A stretch of 35,970 bases of DNA from DASYSL01 sp036003365 (GTDB taxonomy: Bacteria; Eisenbacteria; RBG-16-71-46; DASYSL01), in assembly GCA_036003365.1 (NCBI GenBank), contig DASYSL010000042.1:1-35970 (forward strand). Direction: 5' to 3'. Below the pieces are notes generated by a model that saw nothing but the letters and a program-made list of their open reading frames with translations, searched no databases and had not been told where the DNA came from. The position numbers and the translations under genes are program-made. Shown piece by piece: positions 28,250 through 34,722 of the stretch. How positions within the stretch are numbered: position 1 is the first letter of the stretch; each line of letters begins with the position of its first letter.

Positions 28250-28284
28250 AGAGGGGCCGTCTTCCAAGGCGGCCCCTCTTGTTA
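28250..28284 (+). terminator. Rho-independent-like terminator of the Calx-beta protein gene
   Basis: AGAGGGGCCG (28250-28259) pairs perfectly with CGGCCCCTCT (28270-28279) around a 10-nt loop, followed by TGTT. It lies 27 nt after the stop codon. A small stem TGATCG-CAGC-CGATCA (28221-28236) spans the stop itself. Confidence 0.8.
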
Positions 28285-28520
28285 CATGCGCCAGCGCATA
28301 CGCTCGGTGGGCTTAGGCCCTCGCCCGGCGGCTCGCCCGCCCGACCCGAACATGCGCCAGCGCATACGCCGGGTGGGCTTGGGTCCGCGGCTCGCCCGTA
28401 GCTCGCCCCCGGGGGCAGCTCGCCCTGAGTCCGAACATGCGCCAGCGCATACAACTGGCGGGCTTGGGCCCTCGCCCCGCGGCTCACCGGCCCGGCCCGA
28501 ACATGCGCCAGCGCATACGC
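28285..28520. repeat. Family A hairpin repeat array, four copies
   Basis: CATGCGCCAGCGCATAC starts at 28285, 28351, 28436 and 28502. Unit lengths are 66, 85 and 66 nt, and units share a GC-rich body (GGGTGGGCTTGGGCCCTCGC-like) ending CCCGAA before the next hairpin. The 85-nt unit is longer because of a 19-nt insertion-like segment around a family B palindrome (28405-28423). The dyad ATGCGC-CA-GCGCAT is the constant part. Spacers are repetitive rather than unique, so it is not a CRISPR. It fills the roughly 310-nt gap between the Calx-beta gene and the Cys-Cys protein gene; no gene is supported in it. Confidence 0.9.
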
Positions 28521-28535
28521 CGGAGGCCCACGTGG

Positions 28536-28895
28536 CTAGAGCCGGAGCTCCTCCGCGATGAATGCTTTCACCTGGGGCGTTCCGGTGATGCGCAGCCACA
28601 CGGCTCCCCGCTCCTCCTCCTGCGTGAGATCGAAGGAGAAGAAGGGACAGCACTTGTGCTCGAGCGCTACCCACTCGGCCGTGGATACCAACGAGCTGCC
28701 GGGCAGGCGGAAGGCGTAGCCGTTGGGAAGCTCGCGGTGCTCGAGGACCGAGCCCCAGAGTGCGTGAGCCAGCTTGTCGTGACGCGAGCGCTCGCTCGCG
28801 CTCAGGGCGCCCAGGTTGCAGGCGAGGGGATGGGATCCGGCGGCCGACACCGAAGCGATCGAAGCCAGGAGCAGCAAGGCGATGAGAGATTTCAT
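28536..28895 (-). CDS. Small secreted Cys-Cys protein paired with MerR regulator
   Basis: 119 residues from ATG 28895, preceded by an AGGAGG-type site (28901-28906). Signal peptide MKSLIALLLLASIASVSA. The mature protein carries Cys26 and an adjacent pair Cys82-Cys83 in EHKCCPFFSFDL, followed by VWLRITGTPQVKAFIAEEL. I recall similar short proteins with a CCPF motif as uncharacterised; no function is known to me. It is divergent from a MerR regulator that has C-terminal cysteines, with a dyad between them, so metal or thiol binding is a fair guess. The gene ends beside the last family A repeat. Confidence 0.72.
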   Translation of the reverse strand: MKSLIALLLLASIASVSAAGSHPLACNLGALSASERSRHDKLAHALWGSVLEHRELPNGYAFRLPGSSLVSTAEWVALEHKCCPFFSFDLTQEEERGAVWLRITGTPQVKAFIAEELRL

Positions 28896-28925
28896 GACGC
28901 CCTCCTTTCTACGCCCCAGCTTCGA

Positions 28926-28945
28926 ACTTGAAGTGCACTTCAAGT
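28926..28945. promoter_or_regulatory. Perfect 20-nt dyad, likely MerR operator
   Basis: ACTTGAAGTGCACTTCAAGT is a perfect palindrome in the 68-nt gap between the divergent MerR and Cys-Cys genes. MerR-family regulators bind such dyads within promoter spacers. For the MerR gene, TTGAAG (28928-28933) and CATGAT (28952-28957) are spaced 18 nt. For the opposite gene, TTGACT (complement of 28943-28948) directly abuts the dyad, but its -10 is poor. Confidence 0.7.
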
Positions 28946-28963
28946 CAAGCGCATGATGGGCGC

Positions 28964-29344
28964 ATGCGCATTGGAGAAGTCGCCGCCCAGGCCGGCCTGG
29001 CCACCTCCGCCATCCGCTACTACGAGCGTCTCGGTCTCCTGCCGCCGGCGCGCCGGGTGAACGGCCGCCGCGTGTACGGGGAGGACGTGCGCGTGCGGCT
29101 CGTGGTCATCCAGGGCGCCATCGCCTCGGGATTCACCCTCAAGGAGATCCGGGGCCTCTTCGCCGGCCGGCCCTACTCGGCTCGCCTGCGCCGCCTGGCG
29201 GGAGCCAAAATCAGGGAGTTGGACCATTCCATCGAGCGCTCCCGCGCCATGCAGGGGCTTCTCCAGAAGGCCTTGCGCTGCCGCTGCCTGACCCTCGAAG
29301 AGTGCGGCCGGCGCATGCTTGGGGGCCATGGAAAGCGAGCTTGA
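28964..29344 (+). CDS. MerR-family metal- or thiol-responsive regulator
   Basis: 126 residues from ATG 28964. Residues 1-70 are a MerR winged helix-turn-helix (MRIGEVAAQAGLATSAIRYY, ERLGLLPPARR). A dimerisation helix follows, and the C-terminus carries Cys106, Cys108 and Cys114 (ALRCRCLTLEECGRR), as in metal- or redox-sensing members. The inducer is not predictable. The start has no Shine-Dalgarno site; a CATGAT box ends 6 nt upstream, which suggests a leaderless message. The 20-nt dyad just upstream is its likely operator, controlling both itself and the divergent Cys-Cys gene. Its stop overlaps the -35 of the XRE gene. Confidence 0.88.
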   Translation: MRIGEVAAQAGLATSAIRYYERLGLLPPARRVNGRRVYGEDVRVRLVVIQGAIASGFTLKEIRGLFAGRPYSARLRRLAGAKIRELDHSIERSRAMQGLLQKALRCRCLTLEECGRRMLGGHGKRA

Positions 29345-29384
29345 CACGCTTTCCACTGCCCGGTAATGTAAAGCGTACTTGTCA
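29341..29384 (+). promoter_or_regulatory. Promoter with overlapping operator dyad for the XRE gene
   Basis: TTGACA (29341-29346) and TAATGT (29364-29369) are spaced 17 nt. A long interrupted dyad overlaps them: TGACA-CGCTTT (29342-29352) against AAAGCG-TACT-TGTCA (29370-29384), ending on the first base of the ATG. A repressor bound here would block its own promoter; autoregulation by the XRE protein is the simplest reading. Confidence 0.55.
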
Positions 29385-29596
29385 TGGATCCCGTCATCCG
29401 CAACCGAGTGAAGGAGCTGCGAGCGACTCGCGGCTGGACGCAGCAGGAGCTGGCCGACGAGGTGGGGGTTTCGCGCCAGAGCATCAATTCGATCGAGCGC
29501 GAGCGCTACGTCCCGAGCCTGCTCCTGGCACTCGCCTTCGCGCGCGTCTTTGGCCGCCCGCTCGAAGACATCTTCCACGTGGAGAACCAGCGATGA
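29384..29596 (+). CDS. Small XRE-family transcriptional regulator
   Basis: 70 residues, almost only a Cro/C1-type helix-turn-helix: VKELRATRGWTQQELADEVG and VSRQSINSIERERYVPS, then LALAFARVFGRPLEDIF. It is of the short stand-alone type that often sits with one or two small membrane proteins, as here. No ribosome-binding site precedes the ATG, and the predicted -10 is only 14 nt away, so the leader is very short. The stop overlaps the next start as ATGA. Confidence 0.88.
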   Translation: MDPVIRNRVKELRATRGWTQQELADEVGVSRQSINSIERERYVPSLLLALAFARVFGRPLEDIFHVENQR

Positions 29597-29808
29597 GCTT
29601 TTTCAGCCGCCTCATGGACGAGCGCTTCCGCGAATACCGCCGGCGCTCGACGAGTTTCGCCGGCATGGCCGGCGCGGTCTGCGCCTGGGCGCTGTTCGAG
29701 TACCGCTGGTTTTTCCATCACGTGTGGGACTGGGATCTCATGGCCGTGCTGGTCACCATCGTGGTGGTCAAGCTGGGGCTCATGCTTTGGTATTCATTCA
29801 CCCAATGA
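29593..29808 (+). CDS. Small two-TM membrane protein
   Basis: 71 residues. A basic N-terminus (DERFREYRRRS) is followed by two hydrophobic segments at about 22-40 and 48-68 (LMAVLVTIVVVKLGLMLWY). The start ATG overlaps the XRE stop (ATGA), and GGAG at 29580-29583 lies upstream. I do not recognise the family. The tight coupling suggests a regulator-plus-membrane-protein module, possibly sensing or stress related. Confidence 0.75.
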   Translation: MSFFSRLMDERFREYRRRSTSFAGMAGAVCAWALFEYRWFFHHVWDWDLMAVLVTIVVVKLGLMLWYSFTQ

Positions 29809-29819
29809 AGGAGTCGGTC

Positions 29820-30032
29820 ATGTCCTTGCGCACGTTCCTCTGTCAGCCTCGCGTCCTCATCCAGATCGGCCTCACGGCGTTGGTCCTCGCCAACCTGAGC
29901 ATGCGCTTCCTGCACGCCGGTCCCAACTTCACCGAAGACGCCAAGGATGGTCTCACGGGCTTTTTCTATGGCGTCGCCATTGCCGCCATGCTCGTCGGGA
30001 TCACGCGCAAGAACCGCCAGGCCCGAAGCTAG
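29820..30032 (+). CDS. Small membrane protein, third gene of the XRE module
   Basis: 70 residues with two hydrophobic segments (about 12-29 and 45-62). AAGGAG at 29808-29813, six bases upstream, favours ATG 29820; ATG 29805 overlaps the previous stop (ATGA) and would add MKESV. Family not recognised. Probably co-transcribed with the XRE regulator and the preceding membrane protein. Confidence 0.72.
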   Translation: MSLRTFLCQPRVLIQIGLTALVLANLSMRFLHAGPNFTEDAKDGLTGFFYGVAIAAMLVGITRKNRQARS

Positions 30033-30133
30033 CGGCCTGCAGCTCCGTCATTCCCCGAGAGCAGCCGGTCGCGGTGCGCCCGGCTCGGCCGGTAAGTGGC
30101 GCCACTCTCTCCGATCGAGTGTCTCGTGGAGAC

Positions 30134-30149
30134 CGCGCTCCGGCGCTGA
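30134..30149. repeat. Family C repeat, copy 1
   Basis: CGCGCTCCGGCGCTGA occurs here and at 34644-34659. Both copies lie in short gaps downstream of a plus-strand gene. Confidence 0.5.
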
Positions 30150-30158
30150 AGTCGGCGT

Positions 30159-31007
30159 CTAGCCCAAGGAGATGCACACGCCGGCGGCGAGCGCGACCGC
30201 GAGGCCGAGCGCCTGCCAGCGCGTCCAGCGCTCGCCGAGAGTGAAGCGCGCCAGGAGCGCCGTCGCCGCGGGCGCCAGCGACACGAGCGCCGAGATGAGC
30301 GCCAGCGGGCCTTGGTGCACGGCGATCAGAAACGCGACGTTGGCCGACGAATCGACGATGCCCGAAGCGAGAGCGGGAAGGCGCGCGGGTGTGGCGGGCA
30401 CGAGCGCCTGACGCTGCGTCGCGAGCCATGCCGCGAGCACCGCGATCCCCGCCACGCGCGCCACGGCCAAGGGCCACAAGCCGGCCGTGCTGCCCACGCG
30501 CGAAAGGCACACGAGGAACCAGCCCACCACGAGGCCCGCCGCCACCGAGACGATGAGCGTCTCGCGCACGTGCGCGCGCGAGTAGTGGCCCTCGCCCTCG
30601 CCGGTCATGGCCAGAAGCGGGATGGCCAGCATGGCGAGAGCCACGCCGATCCATGCGATGGGCGACGGTCGCTCGCCCGAGGCCAGGCCGAAGAGCACCG
30701 GCACGCAGAGCCCGATCAAGCTGAAGACCGGTGAGGCAAGGCTCATGGGGCCGAGCGCGAGCGCGCGGTACATGAGCGACACGCTGGCCGCGCCGCACGC
30801 GCCTGCGGCCGCGCCCCACGCGAGATCCTGCGGCGTGGGCGTTCCGGAGAAAAAGGGCATGGCCGCGAGAATGGCCACGAGACCCGCCAGGCCCGAGAAG
30901 AGCCCGACCGTGGGCGCGGGCGCGCGCTTGGCGCCGATGCCGCCGAGGAAATCCGCCGAGCCCCACAGCAGAGAAGAGAGAAAGCCGATCGTGTACGCGG
31001 GATTCAT
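30159..31007 (-). CDS. EamA/DMT-family transporter
   Basis: 282 residues, about ten hydrophobic segments in two homologous halves, as in EamA (DMT) exporters; the first half opens YTIGFLSSLLWGSADFLGG and the second contains FLIAVHQGPLALISALVSL. DMT proteins move metabolites or amino acids; the substrate is unknown. There is no Shine-Dalgarno site; a TAGGGT box (complement of 31017-31022) ends 9 nt before the ATG, which suggests a leaderless start. It is divergent from the carrier-like gene at 31081. Confidence 0.88.
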   Translation of the reverse strand: MNPAYTIGFLSSLLWGSADFLGGIGAKRAPAPTVGLFSGLAGLVAILAAMPFFSGTPTPQDLAWGAAAGACGAASVSLMYRALALGPMSLASPVFSLIGLCVPVLFGLASGERPSPIAWIGVALAMLAIPLLAMTGEGEGHYSRAHVRETLIVSVAAGLVVGWFLVCLSRVGSTAGLWPLAVARVAGIAVLAAWLATQRQALVPATPARLPALASGIVDSSANVAFLIAVHQGPLALISALVSLAPAATALLARFTLGERWTRWQALGLAVALAAGVCISLG

Positions 31008-31042
31008 GCGCGCGCGACCCTAGCACATGGGCGCTTGCCGGG

Positions 31043-31071
31043 TTGACGGGCCACCCGCCGCCGCGCATGCT
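31043..31071 (+). promoter_or_regulatory. Candidate promoter of the carrier-like gene
   Basis: TTGACG (31043-31048) and CATGCT (31066-31071) with a 17-nt spacer. The -10 ends 9 nt before the ATG at 31081, so the message would be leaderless, in line with the missing ribosome-binding site. Confidence 0.45.
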
Positions 31072-31080
31072 CGCTCCCCG

Positions 31081-31428
31081 ATGAAGAAGCGCATGACATC
31101 GGCCCGCCGCCATACGCGCGCAGCGCCCGCGCCGCCGCCATCCGAGCTGCGCCGCGACGACGCCGGTCAGATCTGGTCTCTGGAGCAGGTGGTCGCGGAG
31201 ATCGCGGCCATCATGTGCGCGCTCGATGACAATCTCACGCCCAAGGACGTCAAGCGCTCGGCCACCTTCTCGGGGGATCTCGGCTGGGACGATTGGTTCA
31301 AGATGCGGCTTCGCAAGCCCATCGAGAAACGCCTGCACGAATCGCTCTCCGCGTTCCTGATCATGGAGCGCGTGAAGACGGTGGGCGATCTGATCGATTA
31401 CGTGTGGTCGAGCATGGAAGCGGCGTGA
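31081..31428 (+). CDS. Acyl-carrier-protein-like protein lacking the phosphopantetheine serine
   Basis: 115 residues. An N-terminal basic and Pro-rich stretch (to about 25) precedes an ACP-like four-helix pattern: LEQVVAEIAAIMCAL, then FSGDLGWDDWFKM, then KTVGDLIDYVWSSM. In ACPs the second helix starts DLGxDS; here residues 66-71 are DLGWDD, so the serine that carries phosphopantetheine is Asp71. The fold is my inference from pattern. If correct, it cannot be modified in the usual way and may be structural or regulatory. ATG 31081 is chosen because it follows a promoter-like box by 9 nt; ATG 31027 is less likely. The stop overlaps the next start as GTGA. Confidence 0.6.
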   Translation: MKKRMTSARRHTRAAPAPPPSELRRDDAGQIWSLEQVVAEIAAIMCALDDNLTPKDVKRSATFSGDLGWDDWFKMRLRKPIEKRLHESLSAFLIMERVKTVGDLIDYVWSSMEAA

Positions 31429-32198
31429 GGCTCGGGGCCGCGCTGCTGCTCTTCTTGTTCTGGGCATGCGCCGCGCACGCCCAGCCGCTCGACGTGGCGA
31501 TCGCCCATTCCTATCTGTCGGCGCGCTCGCTCGGCCAGCCGGCGACGCTCTTCCTCGTCGGCGCCCATCATGAGCCCACGCTTTCCGAAATCGATGCCTC
31601 GATTCTCTTGCGCGGCGGTATGGGCACGTCCGGTTTCTGGGAGAGCGGCGTGCGCGCGCTGGCAGGCTCGGCGCGAGCCAAGTCCGAGCGCGTGTTCGGC
31701 GCGGTGGCGCGCGGCACCTGGGATCTGAATCCGGTCGGCCTCACGGTGGCGGCCGAGTACGAGGCCGACGGCGCGTTCGACGTGGAGAAGGGCGTGATTT
31801 CCGCCGAAGCCACGCCCGAAGGCGGGCCGCGCGGGCTCGGGCGGCGGTGGAGCGCCGCCGTGCCGCTCGTCTGGCGCCCGTGGATCGGCGCCGGCGTCGG
31901 CAATGTGTTCGACGCCTCGGGCAGCGAGGACCCCGAAACCGATTCCTTCTTTCGCGCCTACACGCGGCTCGAGGCCACGTGGTCTCCGTCGCACTGGGAA
32001 ATGGGCGCGGTCGGCACCCTGTGGGTGGTCGAGAGCGATGCGGTCACGCGCAGCCATGCGCGCGGCACCGTTGCTTACGAATGGGCAAAGGGCGTGTCGT
32101 TCGACGTGACGGGGGAGATCGGGCGACAGCCGCCGCGCTTCGACTACGACGAGTCGTTCAAGATCGGATTCGGATTGCACCACCCGTTCGCGCGCTGA
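31425..32198 (+). CDS. Predicted outer-membrane beta-barrel-like protein
   Basis: 257 residues from GTG 31425, which overlaps the carrier-like stop. Signal peptide GAALLLFLFWACAAHA. The rest is beta-rich with alternating hydrophobic strands (VFGAVARGTWDLNPVGLTVAAEY, YTRLEATWSPSHWEMGAVG) and an aromatic-containing C-terminal strand ending HHPFAR. This pattern fits a small outer-membrane barrel, but the family is not recognised. It probably acts with the carrier-like protein. It ends one base before the stop of the convergent TauE gene. Confidence 0.65.
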   Translation: MRLGAALLLFLFWACAAHAQPLDVAIAHSYLSARSLGQPATLFLVGAHHEPTLSEIDASILLRGGMGTSGFWESGVRALAGSARAKSERVFGAVARGTWDLNPVGLTVAAEYEADGAFDVEKGVISAEATPEGGPRGLGRRWSAAVPLVWRPWIGAGVGNVFDASGSEDPETDSFFRAYTRLEATWSPSHWEMGAVGTLWVVESDAVTRSHARGTVAYEWAKGVSFDVTGEIGRQPPRFDYDESFKIGFGLHHPFAR

Positions 32199-32199
32199 G

Positions 32200-32928
32200 T
32201 CACGCGCCGCCCTTGCTCACGATCATCCACACGCCGAGAAGGATGAGCAGCACGGCGACCATGCGCCGGAAGATCCGCTCGGGGACCCGGCGCAAGAGGC
32301 GCGCGCCGAGCGCCGTGCCGATCACCACGGCGACCACGGCCACGACCAGTGGCCGCCAGGCCCTCGCGATGTCGGCTCCTTGCGTGGCGAGATAGACCGG
32401 AACCCGCGCCACGTCGACGCACAGGCCGATCGCCGTCGCGGTGGAGACGAAGGACTGCCTGGGCACCTCGAAGCCGAGCATGGCCGCCGAGCGGATCCCA
32501 CCCTGGTTGCCCACGAGCCCGCCGAGCGCGCCCGAAAGCGCGCCCGCCACCCACGCCGCACGATGGCTCCAGCGCACGCGCGTCATCCAGCCCGTCAGCT
32601 CGCTCAGGCCGGCGAGGAGCAGGAGAACGCCGAACACCACCGAAAGCGCCTGGCTCGTGGCGCGCGCGTGCAGGAGCGCGCCCGCCAGCCCGCCCGCCGC
32701 ACTCGCGAGGCCGAAGCGCACGACCACGCGGCGGTCGACGTAGCGGCGCAGCAGGAAGAAGCGCTGCGCCGTGCCGACGAAATGGGGAATCGAGACCACG
32801 GCGACCGCGAGCTTGGTGCCAAGAGAGAGGGCGAGGATGGGCGTGAGCAGGCTGCCGATGCCGAACCCGGTGACCGAGGCGATGACCGCCGCCACGAAGG
32901 CCGCGATCGCGACCAGAGTGAAGGTCAC
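32200..32928 (-). CDS. TauE/SafE-family permease
   Basis: 242 residues, about eight hydrophobic segments. VAAVIASVTGFGIGSLLTPIL at the N-terminus and GALGGLVGNQGGIRSAAML in the middle are the two family repeats. Members export sulfite or sulfonates or take up sulfur compounds; the substrate is uncertain. GTG 32928 overlaps the stop of the upstream beta-lactamase-fold gene (GTGA), which fixes the start although the frame runs on into that gene. Confidence 0.9.
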   Translation of the reverse strand: MTFTLVAIAAFVAAVIASVTGFGIGSLLTPILALSLGTKLAVAVVSIPHFVGTAQRFFLLRRYVDRRVVVRFGLASAAGGLAGALLHARATSQALSVVFGVLLLLAGLSELTGWMTRVRWSHRAAWVAGALSGALGGLVGNQGGIRSAAMLGFEVPRQSFVSTATAIGLCVDVARVPVYLATQGADIARAWRPLVVAVVAVVIGTALGARLLRRVPERIFRRMVAVLLILLGVWMIVSKGGA

Positions 32929-34064
32929 CGCGGCGTGAAGTGATCCGGGTTGGGCGTCTTCTGGTCGAGGAGGACGTCGGCGATGCGCTCGGCGAGCGCG
33001 ATGCGCTTGCCGCCCGGGATGTTCTCGAGGTTGAACATGCCCGCGATCGCAAGATCGCGCTCGGGCACGAAGAACACGACCGCCGAGACCTGGGCGGTGC
33101 CGCCGCCGTACGTGCCCGCTTTCATCCCATGGTAGTCGTCGATGAACCAACCGTGGCCGAAGTTGTCCACGGTGCTGCCGTCGTTCAGCTTGCAGGCGGT
33201 CAACATGAAGTCCATGTCGGCGCGCGAGACGAGCTGGCCCGTCATCCAGGCATTCATGTAGCGCACGAGATCGGGCGCGGTGGTGATCCAGCCGCCGGCG
33301 GGCAGCTTGCTGCTCATGTCGGCCCAGGGGGAGTTGCGCAGCACGCCATCTTCGACGATGTAGCCGCGCGCGCGGTGCGGAATGACGACACGCGGATCGT
33401 CGTCGCGCGTGTCGGCCATGCCGGCGGGCTGGAAGATGAGCCGGCGCATGAGCGCCTTGTACTCCTCGTGCGACGCGCCCTCGAGCACCGAGCCCAGGAG
33501 CACGTAACCCCAGGTCGTGTAGTGCCAGTCGCTGCCGGGGCGCATGACGAGCGAGTCGCCGGCGAAGATGGCGAGTGCGTCGCTCACGTGATCGTAGTGG
33601 CGCGTGATGTAGCCCTCGGCCGCCGCAGTGGGGCCTTCGTAATGGCGGATGCCGCTCGTGTGATCGATCAGGTTCTGGACCGTGATCGGCCACGGCTTCT
33701 CGGGAAAGCTCCGACAATACTTCTGCACCGTGGCCGAGAGATCGAGCTTGCCTTCCTCGTGAAGCTTGTACGCCGCCGTGGCCGTCATCGATTTGCCGAT
33801 CGAGGCGGTGCGGTAGGCGGTGTTGCCCTCGGCCGGCGCCTGGTTCTCGAGATCGGCGTAGCCAAAGCCCTTCGACCACACGACCTGTCCACCGTGGCCG
33901 ATCGCCCACGAGCACCCGGGCGCTCCCGTGCTATCGAGGGCGGCATGGATCAGCTTCTCGATGGCCACGAGCTTGGGCTTGGTGAGGAAGGGCGCCGTGG
34001 CGGCGCCCGCGGCCGAGGACACGAGGAGAAGAGCCAGCGCGAGCAAGGCTCGGAGAGCGTTCAT
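32925..34064 (-). CDS. Secreted serine beta-lactamase/class C-like hydrolase
   Basis: 379 residues with a signal peptide (LALALLLVSSAAGAA). SIGKS at 88-92 supplies the S-x-x-K motif (Ser88, Lys91). The second motif reads HYTTWGYVLLG, that is Y-T-T where class C enzymes have Y-S/A-N; this variant is seen in LACTB-like peptidases and esterases. A Gly-rich TYGGGTAQVSA strand matches the third motif region. Likely a periplasmic peptidase or esterase rather than a true drug-inactivating beta-lactamase. A TAGGCT box ends 6 nt before the ATG, suggesting leaderless expression. Coupled by overlap to the TauE permease. Confidence 0.88.
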   Translation of the reverse strand: MNALRALLALALLLVSSAAGAATAPFLTKPKLVAIEKLIHAALDSTGAPGCSWAIGHGGQVVWSKGFGYADLENQAPAEGNTAYRTASIGKSMTATAAYKLHEEGKLDLSATVQKYCRSFPEKPWPITVQNLIDHTSGIRHYEGPTAAAEGYITRHYDHVSDALAIFAGDSLVMRPGSDWHYTTWGYVLLGSVLEGASHEEYKALMRRLIFQPAGMADTRDDDPRVVIPHRARGYIVEDGVLRNSPWADMSSKLPAGGWITTAPDLVRYMNAWMTGQLVSRADMDFMLTACKLNDGSTVDNFGHGWFIDDYHGMKAGTYGGGTAQVSAVVFFVPERDLAIAGMFNLENIPGGKRIALAERIADVLLDQKTPNPDHFTPR

Positions 34065-34121
34065 GCGGCGAGCCTAGACGCCGTGCGCCCGACCGCGCTA
34101 GCTTGAAAAAACTCGAAGGAG

Positions 34122-34146
34122 CGCCCCGAGACGATCGCCCCGAGAC
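34122..34146. repeat. 11-nt direct repeat in divergent gap
   Basis: CGCCCCGAGAC occurs at 34122-34132 and 34136-34146, 14 nt apart, between the divergent beta-lactamase-fold and VOC genes. Possibly a regulator site, possibly chance duplication. Confidence 0.4.
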
Positions 34147-34165
34147 CTACTGGAAAGGATCTCAC

Positions 34166-34642
34166 ATGAAAGGAATCACGCCGTTTCTCTGGTTCGACCA
34201 GGACGCCGAAGCAGCCATGGACTTCTACACGTCGATCTTCAAGCACTCGAAAATCGTGCGAGTCTCGCGCTACGGCGATGCCGGCCCGGGGCCGAAGGGC
34301 CAGGTCATGGTGGGTGAGTTCGAGATCAACGGGCAGCGCTTCATGGCCTTGAACGGCGGTCCGCAGTTCAAGTTCACCGAAGCGATCTCCTTCGTCATCC
34401 ACTGCGAGGATCAGGAAGAAATCGATTACTACTGGTCGAATCTGACATCGCAGGGCGGCCAGGAAAGCCAGTGCGGCTGGCTCAAGGACAAGTTTGGGCT
34501 CTCGTGGCAGGTGGTACCCACCGTCCTCAGCGAGCTCATGAGCGACAAGGATCCCAAGAAGGCGAACGCCGTCATGCAAGCGCTGCTTCAGATGAAGAAA
34601 CTCGACATCGCGGGACTGAGGAGCGCCGCCGAGCGAAGCTGA
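34166..34642 (+). CDS. PhnB-type VOC-family protein
   Basis: 158 residues from ATG 34166 (AAGGA about 8 nt upstream). KGITPFLWFDQDAEAAMDFY opens the fold. FMALNGGPQFKFTEAISFVI, then QEEIDYYWSNLTSQGGQESQ and CGWLKDKFGLSWQVVPTVL, are the hallmarks of the PhnB/3-demethylubiquinone-methyltransferase-like VOC group. Function within this group is generally unknown despite the name. It is a single gene, divergent from the beta-lactamase-fold gene, and is followed at once by a family C repeat. Confidence 0.9.
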   Translation: MKGITPFLWFDQDAEAAMDFYTSIFKHSKIVRVSRYGDAGPGPKGQVMVGEFEINGQRFMALNGGPQFKFTEAISFVIHCEDQEEIDYYWSNLTSQGGQESQCGWLKDKFGLSWQVVPTVLSELMSDKDPKKANAVMQALLQMKKLDIAGLRSAAERS

Positions 34643-34643
34643 G

Positions 34644-34659
34644 CGCGCTCCGGCGCTGA
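34644..34659. repeat. Family C repeat, copy 2
   Basis: CGCGCTCCGGCGCTGA, identical to 30134-30149, starts 2 nt after a stop codon. Bases 34642-34657 can form AGCGC-GCTCCG-GCGCT, a weak terminator-like stem without a T run. Confidence 0.5.
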
Positions 34660-34685
34660 GAATCCCTTCAACCGCGAAGCTCTTC

Positions 34686-34714
34686 TTGACACTTCGCCGG
34701 GGCCTGCCGATACT
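34686..34714 (+). promoter_or_regulatory. Sigma-70-type promoter of the DUF3943 gene
   Basis: TTGACA (34686-34691, consensus) and GATACT (34709-34714) with a 17-nt spacer. The -10 ends 8 nt before GTG 34723, so transcription should begin at or next to the start codon. Confidence 0.65.
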
Positions 34715-34722
34715 CCCGAGCC

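Noticed and set aside
28285..28520. CRISPR array or a repeat-encoded protein of about 91 residues
   Set aside because: Spacers are repeats of each other, not unique. The open frame consists only of the repeat unit, has no ribosome-binding site and shifts frame at the 85-nt unit.
32925..34064. True antibiotic-inactivating class C beta-lactamase
   Set aside because: The second motif is Y-T-T, not Y-S/A-N, and the protein resembles the LACTB-like hydrolase branch more closely.
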